Positions 23,294 through 34,763 of a DNA stretch of 64,000 nt are shown here, piece by piece. The stretch is taken from contig VNKQ01000005.1 in the NCBI GenBank assembly GCA_016508695.1, positions 248,001-312,000 of the forward strand. The letters are read 5' to 3'. This DNA comes from Hyphodiscus hymeniophilus. Lineage: Eukaryota; Ascomycota; Leotiomycetes; Helotiales; Hyphodiscaceae. Both the position numbers and the translations under genes were made by a program. The notes below the pieces were generated by a model. It ran no database searches and was not told the DNA's origin. It was given only the letters and a program-made list of their open reading frames with translations. Positions within the stretch are counted from its first letter, which is position 1; every line of letters starts with the position of its first letter.

Positions 23294-23920
23294 CTATGAC
23301 ATTCTTTCCTTACGCAGGTCTCGTAAGTTTGGCAAGGCTTCAATCACATCTGCCGTCGACGCCGTGCCGCCAAACATTCGTAGGGCGTGTAGAGCGGCTA
23401 AATGGTCTGGCTCATTGCACGTCCCCGTCGCATCACTTACAGTAGTGACGGCGAAGTCCAACTGATAGGCATCTCTCGCCGTCGACTCAACACACACATC
23501 CGTCCCCACGCCCGTCAGGATCAAATGGTTGACCCCGCGCTCCTTCAGAGTATCCTCCAGCGCCGTCCCCGGGAAGAAGCCGGAATTTCTCGTCTTGTCA
23601 ATGATTTTCTCGTCGGACTCGGGCGTGAGCTCGTCTAGGATATCGACATCCCAAGACCCGCGTATGAGACCTTGCAGCTTCTCAAGACGATCACCTGCGC
23701 TGCGACTACGTCGGTCAGAGTAATCGGCCTTGTATGCTGTCCTCAGGAAGAAGACGGGAATACCGGCGGCGCGAAAGGCAGAGCGCAGCTCGTTGATGTG
23801 CGGAACGATCGCTGTTGGATCGCTTTGCATGCCCAGCTTTGCAAAGCTACCTTGGTTGTGGCAGAAGCCGTTCTGCATGTCTACGACCAGAAGCGCTGGT
23901 GCGGAGTCGAGTTGAACCAT
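23294..23920 (-). CDS. Isochorismatase-like cysteine hydrolase
   Basis: A 208-residue intronless protein of the isochorismatase/nicotinamidase fold. The catalytic triad is visible: Asp in ALLVVDMQNGF (residue about 14), Lys in KIIDKTRNSGFF (about 108), and Cys in GVGTDVCVESTARDA (about 143). A cis-peptide-like GVGTDV precedes the Cys, as usual. The family cleaves isochorismate, nicotinamide, ureidoacrylate, biuret and other amides, and the substrate cannot be inferred here. There is no signal peptide, so it is probably cytosolic. The gene stands alone between an ankyrin gene (same strand) and a divergent Src1-like gene, with no catabolic neighbours. Confidence 0.93.
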   Translation of the reverse strand: MVQLDSAPALLVVDMQNGFCHNQGSFAKLGMQSDPTAIVPHINELRSAFRAAGIPVFFLRTAYKADYSDRRSRSAGDRLEKLQGLIRGSWDVDILDELTPESDEKIIDKTRNSGFFPGTALEDTLKERGVNHLILTGVGTDVCVESTARDAYQLDFAVTTVSDATGTCNEPDHLAALHALRMFGGTASTADVIEALPNLRDLRKERMS

Positions 23921-24814
23921 CCTAGTGAACGACTGCTTTCCGGTCGATTGTACTGATCGATGTTGTAGGCTCTTGCTGTATGTACGAGAGAAAGTTGAGA
24001 CTTGTGGCAGCTTATATGTCTCTTATGCACGATAAGATACTCTTTTGAGGCTTTCAGGTCACACTCGTCCAGGATCAACCAACCACTGTTGTACTCGTAC
24101 GCGCTAAATACAGATCGTCTGACCAACTTGGACGAGACCATTTTGCTAAGCTAATCACGACTTCCAGACGTATCAAGAACAAAGCTTGCGCAGCCTTTGT
24201 TGTATTCGCCTAGGTTCCTTGCTGTCTTGCTATCGTGATATTCAAAGTGTTCCGCATATCCTTGAAATCATCGTCACGTGATATAAGGTATGTCTTGACA
24301 CCAGACTTTCCTGGTGGCGAGTGTCGGAGGAGTCATATTGTGTTCTGGACCATCGAAATCCCAACTTTGCTTGCAAGGCTCTCTGTCAGGCATTCTTTGA
24401 AACGTTCTGCAACCAGTCGTTGAAAGAAAAGCTCTCGGAACACCGCCACACTTACGCCACATATGGCCCGCTTGCTCAACACTCTCCCAGACTTCTGCCG
24501 GTTCCCCATTCAACGACCCTACAAGCTCTTTTATTTTGCCCTTCTACAACACCCCGCTTACTTGTCCTCCTGCAACTTCCTTGTGCCACATTCGCCTTGA
24601 GAAATTCGTTGTTCGGCAGTATTGGCTAGAGTGGCAGAACCTTCAGTACAGAGCTGTTTGGATAATTCGGCTTCTACGTCATCCGACCGTTTCTGGGTCA
24701 ATTCAGTAACACTCTAATAGCTTCCTTCGCATCAAGATCATTCCAGCGGCATCTGACATCTCAAATATCCATCGAGAACAGAAAATCTCATCAACGAGCA
24801 AGATTAACTACAGT
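23921..24814. promoter_or_regulatory. Divergent promoter region between the hydrolase (-) and Src1-like gene (+)
   Basis: About 890 nt between two opposing starts. ORFs are short and unrecognised. The last 100 nt are a pyrimidine/A-rich leader of the + strand gene. Confidence 0.5.
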
Positions 24815-27000
24815 ATGGACGACGGTGATTACCTCCAACCTGGCTTCGAGCCCTCTAGTCTCACCATACCACGACTTCGCTCCATCCTCGTCGCACACGC
24901 AATTCCCTATCCGTCCGGCGCAAAGAAAAGTCAGCTCATCGAGATATTCTCTGACAATGTGCTCCCTCAAGCAGCGAAGATACGCGCACAGAGAGCACGC
25001 GCGAAGAGATCAAGCTTAGGCATCGTAGATGCGGAGTCCTCGACCGAGAGCAGCACTCAAGAGAGCACAAACAACGAAGATTTGATGCCTCCACCTCCGA
25101 CTCCACGAACAAGGTCTGTCAGGAAACCATCTGCGAAACTTCGAGCGGCGGATGAGAGCGAGAGTGATGCACCTACACGGAGTCCAACAAAGAAAACACC
25201 TAGAGCGAGCAGCAAACACGCGAGGGCTTCAGATACAGAAACTGGCACGGACTTCGATGGAGTGAGAAAGACTGTCCGCAAGACGCGAAAGAGCGAAGCT
25301 GCTCCAACTCCAGTCCGAGCTCCGAGAATCAAACAGGAGGTTGATGATGGAGCCGGCCTTTCCAGGAGGGAGAGCGCGTTTACATTCGATAATCCATTCC
25401 AGAGTGGTAGCTCTCCGCCTTCGGAAGGTCGAAGTGTAAGCGGGACTCGAAAGAGTCTTGGACCCAGCAGTACCAAGAGGAAGAGTAGCTCAACTCGCCG
25501 ACGAACAGACGGCCCAAAAGTTGAAGATGGGATTCACCCACCCACCTCAGCAACCTTTGAGCTTCCTGTCAGCGAAATTAACAAAGATATAGATGAGAAT
25601 GGTGTCGAAGCCAGCGAAGAGTTCACCCCAGAAGCACAGTTGGAATTGACGCAAGAGGAAGCTGCTAATGGAGCTATTGTGCGACGAACGAAGCGCAGAC
25701 AAACGGGTGGGATTGGTAAAGCTGGACCGATTTGGGTTGTCTTGCTCACATTGCTCGGTGGCTATGCAACCTGGTACAGACAAGAGAAGCTTGCCGTTGG
25801 CTATTGTGGTGTGGGCAGAGATGCGACTCAAATCATTCCTGCTGGTGTTCAAGTCCCTGACTGGGTAAAGACTCTGGCGGAACCCCAGTGCGAACTTTGC
25901 CCGCAGCACGCCTACTGCACCGAGCATCTGGAAACTCACTGCGAAGCTGACTTTGTTCTCAAGCCGCACCCTCTCTCGCTTGGAGGTCTCGTCCCACTTA
26001 CACCTACATGTGAGCCTGATGGAGAGAAGGTCCGCCGTGTCAAGGCTGTCGCAGACCGGGCCGTAGAAGAATTGAGAGAAAGACGTGCGAAATGGGAATG
26101 CGGCGATTTAGTTGATGAAACTGGTGCTCCACAAGTCGCTGTCGAGATCGATGCGGATGAGTTGAAGAAAGAAGTTAGTAAGAAGCGACGAAAGGGAATG
26201 GGCGAGTCTGAATTCGAGGAACTATGGTCTGGTGCTATTGGAGAAATTCAGGGTAGAGAGGAAGTTGTTAGTGCTGTTGATGGGTAAGTTTTGATTTCCT
26301 ATCTCTACTCAATTTTTTTGCGGCTCCATTTTCATCCTTTCCACCCTACAACTACAACACAAAATCTGACAAAACCACCACTAACCAGGTTCCTCATCCC
26401 CTCAGACCCCACAAACTCCTCACCAGTACCTCTCTCGCCCGCGTCCCCTACGGATGTGCCATTCGACGATCCTTCCGACTCGCACTGGCACGACATCGCC
26501 TCGAAGTTGCTTCTGTAATATCTTTGCTATCTCTTATCTTCTACGTCCGCCACCTCATTGCTTCTCGCACTGCAACAAATGCCGCAATACCAGGACTCGT
26601 CTCTCTCACACTAGACAAGCTTAATGAGCAAGCCACTCTACATGCCCAAGATAAGGAAGACTACCCTGAGTCCTTCATCAGCATTGGTCAGTTGAGAGAT
26701 GACGTGCTGCGACGCGAACACAGCTTCAAGAAGCGAGAGGCGATTTGGCAGAAAGTACGAAAGGTTGTAGAGATGAATGCGAACGTCCGCTCTTCACAAC
26801 GCGAGGGCCGAAATGGAGAGATTTCGAGGGTGTGGGAATGGGTTGGCGCAGTTGGCAACCTGGAAACTGGCGAGCGGAGACGCAAAAGTGGCCGCGTTAG
26901 CTGGGGCGTCTATGATGAGCGCAGTAGCCCTGTCTCTGGTAGTGACGGCGGCCCCGAAGTCGTTCAGATGAGGTGGCAGGAGGGGCGGCCCATCTATTGA
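24815..27000 (+). CDS. Inner nuclear membrane protein, Man1/Src1/Heh family
   Basis: These proteins tether chromatin, including rDNA and telomeres, to the inner nuclear membrane and help nuclear pore quality control. Exons 24815-26283 and 26406-27000 (122-nt intron, GTAAGT donor, CCTCAG acceptor) give 687 residues. The N-terminal HeH/LEM-like fold is about residues 14-50 (LTIPRLRSILVAHAIPYPSGAKK). A long basic Ser-rich linker with KKTPRAS/KRKSS patches can serve as nuclear localisation signal. TM1 is near residue 308 (GPIWVVLLTLLGGYATW). The Cys-rich luminal region has CELCPQHAYC. TM2 is near 530 (VISLLSLIFYVRHL). The C-terminal MSC domain resembles Man1 (SIGQLRDDVLRRE, IWQKVRKVVEMNANVRSS). 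The nearer acceptor (AACCAG) would lead to an early stop, which is why the downstream AG was chosen. Confidence 0.9.
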
Positions 27001-28150
27001 TATTCATCCGAGAGGATACTTTACTTTGTCGACGTTTATTTGCGCTTTCACCACGATGGATTCGCGGCTTTCTTTCTATGTGTATAGCTAGGGCTCTCTC
27101 TGGCTTGGGTTTGGACGGCCACGGCGATCAGACCTGGTAGATAGTTAATGTAGTAACACTCTCAATCCTAATCGCATTAACATAAGCCATCTGCCCTTTC
27201 CATTTCTCCCGTATTTCATCAAGTACACTGCGAGTGCACCGTTGGTCTGCGTACTTGCGTAATGCATGCCCATCCCATGTATTCCATCCGACTACTGCAG
27301 TCACGAAGCATAGCTAGCTATGAAACTCCACAGTCATCGCACCAGTCCACGCATACTTTCCCAGCTGCATTTTCCGCCCCCTATTACCTACCTCCTGTAC
27401 ATTTCTACACAAGTATGTATAAAACAATAATCACCTCAGCAAACAGGCAACTTCCAGGATTCCCATCAGATCAGATCACTAGAAGACGTAGAAAGCAGAC
27501 CTTTTCACTTAAGTCCTAACCAAACTCGACACGAATTAAAACACCTCTCGTCAGTTCAAGGCTCAAGACCCGCTATCGCTACTGGACTAAAGCCAAAGGT
27601 CTAGGCGAAAGCCGAGTCCATGTACAAGTACAAGTACACCCCGGACGAGCCTTTAGGCCATGGGCCCATCCGATGACTGGGACGAGGAACAAGGAAAAGA
27701 AACAGAACCTAGCGGTGGGTAAACCATCGGCCTTCCGTGAGAGTTCGTAAGTATGTGATGATACGACGTGGAGCGTTGGTGTATACGGTATCAATCCATG
27801 ACCAACGCTCGTCGCTGGCGATTATCGATAGATGGGTTCTCGAAGGCGTATTTGACGTGGAGGGAACTATCAAAAGGCATAGGACGAAATACGGCAAACA
27901 AGCTGCTGAAGAAACGACGAACTGCTTCTGACGTTTCTGCACTTACAGATCTGTCTTCAATGGTGAGAAATCGGATCCTTTGAATATTGGCCCATTAAAT
28001 TAGATCACCACCGCGTGCACAGAGCCACGGATGTGAAAACCTGGCATTGAGTGATCTTCCTCGACATGCTTTGGTTCTAAAAGCACTTTCTATACATAAC
28101 ATCTAAAATAGTCTATTGCCAACCCAAACACGCGGAAGTGCCCGTCGACA
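27001..28150. other. Intergenic between convergent genes
   Basis: Contains the 3' flanks of the Src1-like gene and of the GNAT gene. A small tacaag triplication lies near 27616-27632. ORFs of 60-90 codons show no domain. Confidence 0.5.
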
Positions 28151-28831
28151 TCAACTAGACCGTTCCATAACCAACCCCTGCCTGCTCCAATATTTCTCAG
28201 GATTACTCCTTCCTTGATCCGCAGGCAACATGTCATCGTCAAAGTTACTGAGATAAGCCTCCGCCAGCGTACAATTCCCCGCATCCACGAATCCCAATCC
28301 GTCATACAACTTCTTCACCACGACGTTATCGGGATGGATCATGATCCGAACCCTCGTACTCCTCCCCTCTCCCGCCGCCCCGGCAAATTCGAGCGCGCCC
28401 TTGATGAGCATCTTAGCGATGCCTTTCCCGCGATGCTCGGGGCTGTTGTATACGGCTGTCATCTGCCATTTGCTTTCCGCGAGATCGTCGCCTGGCTCGG
28501 GACCGCCACTCTCGGTCAGGTGATATTTGGCTTTTGGAGATGGGCCAAGCAGAGTGGCACTCCCAATCCAGTCACCTGCATCAATCGTCTGCTCTTCGGG
28601 GTTCGTGGATGGAGCATAGGCGACAGCAATGAACGTGTGAACGTGCTGGCGCTTCAACCGCGCAATCCAGGCGGTCGCCGTAAAAGCCGACTCGATAGCG
28701 AATGTGCTACTGAACGCAGCCGCTGATATTGTCAGGGCTGAGAGACGAAGGGCCGCGAATTTACCGGCCAGGAATGAAAGAAGCACTGGATCTGAAGTCG
28801 GAACATGATGGATCTTGTAAATGTACGACAT
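28151..28831 (-). CDS. GNAT-family N-acetyltransferase
   Basis: 226 residues, no intron. The acetyl-CoA pyrophosphate-binding signature is HRGKGIAKMLIKGALEF (near residue 130), following the beta strand WQMTAVYNSPE. The later VRIMIHPDNVVVKKLYDGLGF matches GNAT motif B, where the Tyr often acts in catalysis. The first half shows a beta strand with an acidic insertion before motif A. GNAT proteins acetylate amino groups of small molecules or proteins; the substrate here cannot be deduced. No signal peptide. The gene converges with the Src1-like gene and stands about 580 nt from a doubtful small gene on the same strand. Confidence 0.9.
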   Translation of the reverse strand: MSYIYKIHHVPTSDPVLLSFLAGKFAALRLSALTISAAAFSSTFAIESAFTATAWIARLKRQHVHTFIAVAYAPSTNPEEQTIDAGDWIGSATLLGPSPKAKYHLTESGGPEPGDDLAESKWQMTAVYNSPEHRGKGIAKMLIKGALEFAGAAGEGRSTRVRIMIHPDNVVVKKLYDGLGFVDAGNCTLAEAYLSNFDDDMLPADQGRSNPEKYWSRQGLVMERSS

Positions 28832-29412
28832 TATGGCGATAGTAAAGAAACGGGATGAACACGACGACGGAGAGGCACTTAAGACGTAGGCGGATCACTA
28901 CTTTCCCGCTCAGAATATGGAAGGAGAAAGGTTTAGAACTAGCGGATTTAGACCCGTTATTCCCATGTTCAGTAGAGGCACTTGGAATGGAAAAGGTCGG
29001 CTGGGACAGTCTTTGAAATTGAGAAATAGTTTTGTGCGTCGGATGATTACTATTCGTCGCCTCGTAAAAAAGAACAGAATACCGTGACCTGACGAAGACA
29101 CCCCCATTTTATTCGACCGATTGATCGCAAAAGGGGACTGGTCTAGATCGAGCATGAAGACCGTTAAAAGGGACGAAATTAATTTTTGACAGGCTTCATA
29201 TGGTTGGTCTCCGCCTAATTACCTTAATACATACAGCACTTTCTATTGCCACGTGACTTTGAGCAAGAAAAGCAAGCAAGTATTCTCTATGTATTGACAT
29301 TGTACTCCAATCGTCGGAGCACCTAATCCAGTTCATTCAACATGAGAATTTAGCACATATTCTCCGTTCCATATGAATTGCAGATGATGCCCTTTCCCCG
29401 AACCTTCTGACT
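28832..29412. promoter_or_regulatory. Upstream region of the GNAT gene
   Basis: No supported gene; an 81-codon ORF without features lies on the minus strand. Confidence 0.4.
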
Positions 29413-29961
29413 TCAGAGTGCAGGTTCAAAACCGGAGGCAAAAGCAACATAGTATCTACTACCTTCTGAAATATGTCCAACTATAGCTTTGACCTTCGGG
29501 CATGGAAGACGTCCTTGCTGAGCAGAATATCTTCGCATATGGACAAACAAAACATGTAGACGATTAATCTCAATCTCGTCCGCCACCCAAGAGCATAACT
29601 GACGCACTTGCGCAAGAACTCTTGAACTTAACGGAGAATTCGCCGATACGAGATCATCTCCAAAATTCGACTTGTTGAATTGCGGATCATTCACCTTGGA
29701 TGATTCTTCAATCTTGCGGAAGATGCATTGATGATAATTGGCTGTGATACATCATGGATGGCTCCTCTCTTCGGCCCGTAATAGCGCGTTGCAGTCTATA
29801 CACTTCAAACCATGGCTAGTCTGCAACATTAATTGTGAAATTCCGATCCAGCGCACATAAAGTCGCGCCTGCCCTTGGCAAACATTTAAGAAGTTGAGGA
29901 GAGAGGCCGCCAATCCTGGAGATGGCTCGAGAGCTTTAAGCAGATCTGCGGGGTTATCCAT
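29413..29961 (-). pseudogene. Small unrecognised gene interrupted by a single in-frame TGA
   Basis: From ATG 29961 one frame reads MDNPADLLKALEPSPGLAA and continues for 183 codons to a stop at 29413, broken only by TGA at 29752-29754 (codon 70). Both halves look protein-like: Cys/Trp/Leu-rich before the stop, and after it FRKIEESSKVNDPQFN and QVRQLCSWVADEIEI. A GT at 29816 (GTTTGA) and the AG of CACAG, 69 nt apart and a multiple of three, could remove the stop as a weak intron; otherwise the gene is dead or read through. The layout loosely recalls helical N-terminal domains of fungal HET/NLR-type proteins, but I cannot assign a family. Confidence 0.4.
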
Positions 29962-30110
29962 GTTGCTTCATGATATCCAAGGTGAACCTTGGTGCTCACC
30001 GTCCAGAACGTGTTGGTAGTCCGGACCCGGAGACGACAAGGCCTGTCAGCTTGTGTTGGAAGCTTACTGCAGAAATACACTACAGCTCATCTCTCCGTGA
30101 AGGACAGCTA

Positions 30111-30947
30111 TCACCCAACCAGGTCGGATTGAAGCCTACAGGAGTCATGACGAGTACCTCTCTGCTTCAACTGACTCTCGTAGATGACCACGACCGTATC
30201 CCTCCATCTCTTCCGTGCACCCTCCCGGCTCATACCCCCAGTATGTCCGCAATGCGCCGTGTAAAAGTCCCATATCTTCTGCGATGACTCCTCGAACGCA
30301 TTCCTCCCAACTTCTCTTGGATATTGGCCTCTGATCTCTTCTGAATACGATGAGGTACAGAGATAGAGTCGTTCCATACGTCCGCATAGCGAAAAGAGTT
30401 GCCATACGGCTGGACACAGGACGCGCATTGCGGTACCAACATCACGGATATCTTCCACGTAGATGGCAGCAAAGCGTAGCAGCTCGAGACCGTTCGGGTA
30501 GAGCTTGCATAATTCGGTGACGTGCTTGTCGTTGATGAAGAGTGTATCAAGGTCGGCGTTGAAGAGGACGCCGTGAACATCTTCGCACAGTGCTCTGCCT
30601 TTTGCGAACCCAAAGCTCCTTTTGTAAATCTTGGATATGACGCCATTGGATTCTTTGTTGACTGCCAGCAGTGCAAGTGAAACGTCGTACTCCTTATTAT
30701 GCTGTAATGCTTTCCATTCGGTGAGGTTCATCCATTCCGGACGGTCTAGCAAAGGATAGAAGGTGACCACGCGCGGAGATATCCATAGCTTCCATATCTT
30801 GAGTCTCAACTCGGTAGGAAGCTGTGGAAATTGAGGGAACGTGGCATTCGAGTTTGACATTTGGTCGTGCAATGTGTAATTGGGCTGGAGAGTGCTCAGC
30901 CGGAGATAGGTGTACATCCAGGTATCAGAGGGAGTCTGGTGGGGCAT
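30111..30947 (-). CDS. 2EXR-domain protein (F-box-like hypothetical)
   Basis: 278 codons without intron. The motif FPQFPQLPTELRLKIWKLW near residues 37-55, then RVVTFYP, is the conserved core of the fungal 2EXR domain, which resembles an F-box. It is followed by LALLAVNKESNGVISKIY, matching the family's second conserved helix. Such genes are highly multiplied in Pezizomycotina and their role is unknown; substrate-adaptor function in ubiquitination has been suggested by analogy only. The true start may be the second good Met at 30860 (MSNSNATFPQF), which would trim 29 residues. Confidence 0.8.
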   Translation of the reverse strand: MPHQTPSDTWMYTYLRLSTLQPNYTLHDQMSNSNATFPQFPQLPTELRLKIWKLWISPRVVTFYPLLDRPEWMNLTEWKALQHNKEYDVSLALLAVNKESNGVISKIYKRSFGFAKGRALCEDVHGVLFNADLDTLFINDKHVTELCKLYPNGLELLRFAAIYVEDIRDVGTAMRVLCPAVWQLFSLCGRMERLYLCTSSYSEEIRGQYPREVGRNAFEESSQKIWDFYTAHCGHTGGMSREGARKRWRDTVVVIYESQLKQRGTRHDSCRLQSDLVG

Positions 30948-31397
30948 CTTCGAAGATCCGGGCCATCGGAAAATCTTTAATCCGACCCATATGCCTGATA
31001 GCTCCTCCTTCGGATCTTTCTTTCATTACCTACATCAATGTCACAGGATTATCTGCTGCTTATATGTCCACTCCCTGCTATCTTACGAGGTAGGGTCCGG
31101 TAGTGGCAATGAACCATTGTCAAGCACGAAGTTTTAGCTCTCCCAATTACTTTCCTTACGGGGAGCTCCGTCGTGAAATCCGGACGTCAATCATGTTCTC
31201 TTACAATCACTGTTATGAACACAAACTTATCAAAGGGTCAAGTACCTGAGTTTTTCACTACAAAGTGACACTTCCCCTGCTAACAATACTTATCAAGCCC
31301 AATACTAAACCGAAAGCGGATCCGTCAAAACAAGGAATGATGCTAACAGTGTACAATACCGGCTGTCCTTGCACACCTGTTCTTCAGTCAACTCCAA
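30948..31397. promoter_or_regulatory. Upstream region of the 2EXR gene and 3' flank of the kinase gene
   Basis: No gene seen in about 450 nt. Confidence 0.4.
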
Positions 31398-34159
31398 TCA
31401 AAGGTTGCGGATACGTCTATACGCATAACCCAAGAATGCTCCCTCCTTTCTCAACTGCAGAACCTTCGGCGCGGTCTCTTTATCCCGCAAGAGCTTGTCA
31501 CGTGGTCTCTTCTTCTCCTTCTTGCCATACGCCTTGACGAATTGTTTGAGATACTCTTTCTGCTCCTCACCCATGACAAATCCATCGATCTCTCGTTCCA
31601 TCTTCCGAAGTCTGAGAGTATCATGAGGGCGCTCGATGAAACCAGTAGCAAGAATTTGGATTTCTCGATTGAACAGTTTCAGAGCATCGGCAACATCCTC
31701 AACTGTGGGGTTCATATTCTGGTGAGACTCCGAGAAATCCGAGATTGGATCTTCCTCGTCGAAGTAGTGGGTGTCATCCATCGACTTTATGTTGGGAACA
31801 AACGGAGGTGTCATCAGATGAAGACGATCCCAAGGTATGTCTTTGAACCATTTGTGAGCCTTGATATCCTCAGCATCATTAGGGTAGACATATCGACCAG
31901 CATAGTCTTGATACGATTGGTTGTGTGTGATGGTAGATGAGTCGCTTGCTTTGGGTTGACGAGTGTAGCGTTTGCTACAGAGCCTGCGATCCTTGTCCTG
32001 TATGATCTTTTGAATAAGATCTTGACATCTCTTGCTGACCAGCGGTTTGTGCGGGAATGCAAATGTTTGCTCATGTTTGAGGATATTCATCTTGGTCTGC
32101 TGCCTACCACCTTCCTCGGCAAGAAATGGAGTGTGGCCGTAAAGACACTGATATTGGTCAGCCATCACGCCGTACAACGTTGGAAGAATCTTTCTAAGAA
32201 GAGAGGACGGGCGTTCATTTGACTCACCTCGTACATTATCACTGCCACACTCCACCAATCGCATCGGCCGTCATAAGAATCTCCTCTGACAACTTCTGGA
32301 GCCATGTATTGACTCGTACCAACGACAGACTTCGCAAGAGTCCGGTTTCCGTTACGGTTTCGCCAATTAAGAATGCCATCAATCTCAGAGCTAGACGAGT
32401 TTCGTTCATGTCGATGCTTTGCACCCATGATAGTATTAGCAAGTCGCAAGGCAGCAGCGGCATCCTGGCTCTCTTTTCTGTCAAGGGTATCACCGTCAAC
32501 GTTGATCCCAAGTTTGGTAAGAAGAGAGTATCTCTGGTTATTGAAGTATGCTTGATCGTGAGACCAATGCCCATCAAAGGCCAAGCCGAAATCAGAGATC
32601 TTGAGATGACCAGACGGTGAAATGAGGAAATTGTCTGGCTTGACATCTCTATGAATCCAGCGTAACGCATGTGCCTCTTCGATGCAGAGAATCATTTCGG
32701 CAATGTACCATTTAGTGACTGGTTCTGTAAGAACATTGTCGCGAATGAGCAGACCCAGGAAATCTCCGCCTGGCATATAGTCCATGACGAGATATAAGTT
32801 GTTCAAGTCTTGAAAGCTGGCAATCAGAGGTACTACCCATCTGGAGCCTTCAGCCGCGACTAAGAAGTCATGCTCTGCGCGCAAGTGACCCTCTTGGCTG
32901 TTGCGAAGCATGTCCGACTTTCGAATGACCTTCATAGCATATATGTCGCGTTTCTTGGGATTGCTGCATTGTGTTGGTTATTCTGATTTTTCAGACGTTG
33001 AGGGGCGGTGGAGCTTGGTGCGACGTGTTGTGTTCAACAGGATTCGTCGTTGGACTTTCGAGGGGGAATTCAAAGAACTTACCTGTCGTCGTCTGCTTTC
33101 TCTCGTACCAGACGTACAACACCAAAGCTACCCTTGCCCAGAACCTTGACAACCTCATACTTGGACGCTGTTATGGTCCTACCTTGCAGGTCTTTGATAC
33201 CATCAGCTTTCATTAGTCGAGTTTCTCGTAGATGCTCGCTTTCCTTCTGTGCCCAATCACGACGTATCTCTTCCTGCTGAACTGCGGACAACGCAGGATC
33301 CTCAAGAAAAGCACATTCCAGATTTCGACGACGAATAGAGCGAGGCGTCAAACAACATAGCGTAGTGTTGTAGTGAGTTTCGAAAAAGACCTTGGCCGCT
33401 GCAGCTTTTTCGACTGTGACAACAGCTGGAAAGCAAGTTAGCGACCGTCAAGTTTCCCAAGTGGGGGAACGCCAAGGTGAATAAAGACGAGCAACAAGGA
33501 TATTGAATGGTCGTTGGGAGGAGAATGAAATTCATGAGGAAGATGCGTCCTTTATTTCAACGGTTGAGGCAGCGGAGGTAAGAAATCTTGAGTGATCGTA
33601 AGATGAACCTACTAGGTACTGGTTCTGGATCAACCATATCAACCTCCGCAATAGAAGCCAGCTCGTGGGAGCCAGATCCACGCATAGCCTGCTTCGCGAC
33701 CGCCCTCTTGTTCTCCAAGCTTATTTGTGCCACTCTATTGGATTTTGAGGAGGAGAACTTGGAATCGAGAGAAGTCTTTCCTGTGGACTCATATGGTCGG
33801 AACGATTTGGAGGAGTCGTGGCCGCCACTGGATAATGGGCTTGATCCTTCTGGTATGACCTCGATGAGACTGGGACGAGATTTGAATTGTGCGCGATGAA
33901 CGACGGTCGGTTCATCTTGGGTGAAGAATTGAGTGACCTTTCGAGGAGCTGGCGATGGCTCGCCGGAGACGCTCGACACTGCGTATCGTGTTGGTAAGGC
34001 TTGAGGTGAAGAAGGGGAGGACTTACCACTGTTGGTCAATGAGCGCAGAACGGATATAAGCTTATTGCCCTTGCTTCGGATGCGGTCATTTGCAGAAACA
34101 TTTGCGACGACTGCTTCGTCAGACGATCGCGAGGATCGAGAGTGGAGGTACCTTTTCAT
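31398..34159 (-). CDS. AGC-family serine/threonine kinase, NDR type
   Basis: Exons 34159-34027, 33978-33613, 33425-33083, 32963-32228 and 32147-31398 keep phase throughout and give 775 residues. The first 165 residues are Ser-rich and disordered. A basic/acidic helical region (EEIRRDWAQKESEHLRETRL) before the kinase corresponds to the MOB-binding N-terminal regulatory region of NDR kinases. The kinase domain shows LGKGSFGVV (glycine loop), AMKVIRK (Lys), HRDVKPDN (catalytic loop) and DFGLAF. A long insertion precedes the activation segment SVVGTSQYMAPEV, as in NDR/LATS kinases. The C-terminal hydrophobic motif reads FLGYAYRR, with Ala where the phosphorylated Thr normally is. Closest to the unclassified fungal NDR branch (S. 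pombe ppk35-like), not clearly Cbk1/Orb6 or Dbf2. The 48-nt first intron is stop-free and a multiple of three. Confidence 0.9.
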
Positions 34160-34763
34160 GGTTCAGTTGCTGCGAGCGAAGGTAAGAGTACTAGAAAGAC
34201 GGGTGTGTTGACGTTGCTGCTGATAATTGTAAAGAATGCCTCTCAGAGTTGAATATGGATAAGTACAATAACACCACACTTTGGTGGGATTGGTGGAAAA
34301 GATGGGTAGTTGTTGGAGCAAGGCAGAAAGGGATGGTTCGCTAACCAGCCTTCCAGACAAGACTTGTTTCGTGGAAGGAGCCACCCTGTCAAGAACACCA
34401 CACAACACATTTGAGATATAAGGGTGGACTATTCATTTGCTACGTACAGGAGCGATCCGAACTTTTGATAAACGCCAGTGATGCTATGCAACCTCCTCAT
34501 CCCATTTTCGCATTATCTGCTTCCCGTCCTATGCAAGACAGTTCATCACAGAACCGCGCAGGTCGGAGACTTATGCAAAGACATCGGCCGTGACATGAGA
34601 CATGAGTGAGTATGAAATAAATGAACAGTGGGCTTAGAAGCCGCCTAAGGGGTGTGGTAAAGTTATACAAACAGACAGTGGTGTGGTGCGAGAACCAGTA
34701 GACCAGGATATCGTAAACAAGGTGTAAGGGCGGGGCAATTGTAGAGCTATGCTGGGCTGGCGT
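34160..34763. promoter_or_regulatory. Promoter region of the kinase and 3' flank of the FKBP gene
   Basis: About 600 nt, minus-strand neighbours on both sides, no gene seen. Confidence 0.45.

Noticed and set aside
26291..26518. Frame directly downstream of the Src1-like exon 1 through the first acceptor
   Set aside because: Uses AACCAG and ends in a stop; the acceptor 15 nt later continues into the expected MSC-type C-terminus.
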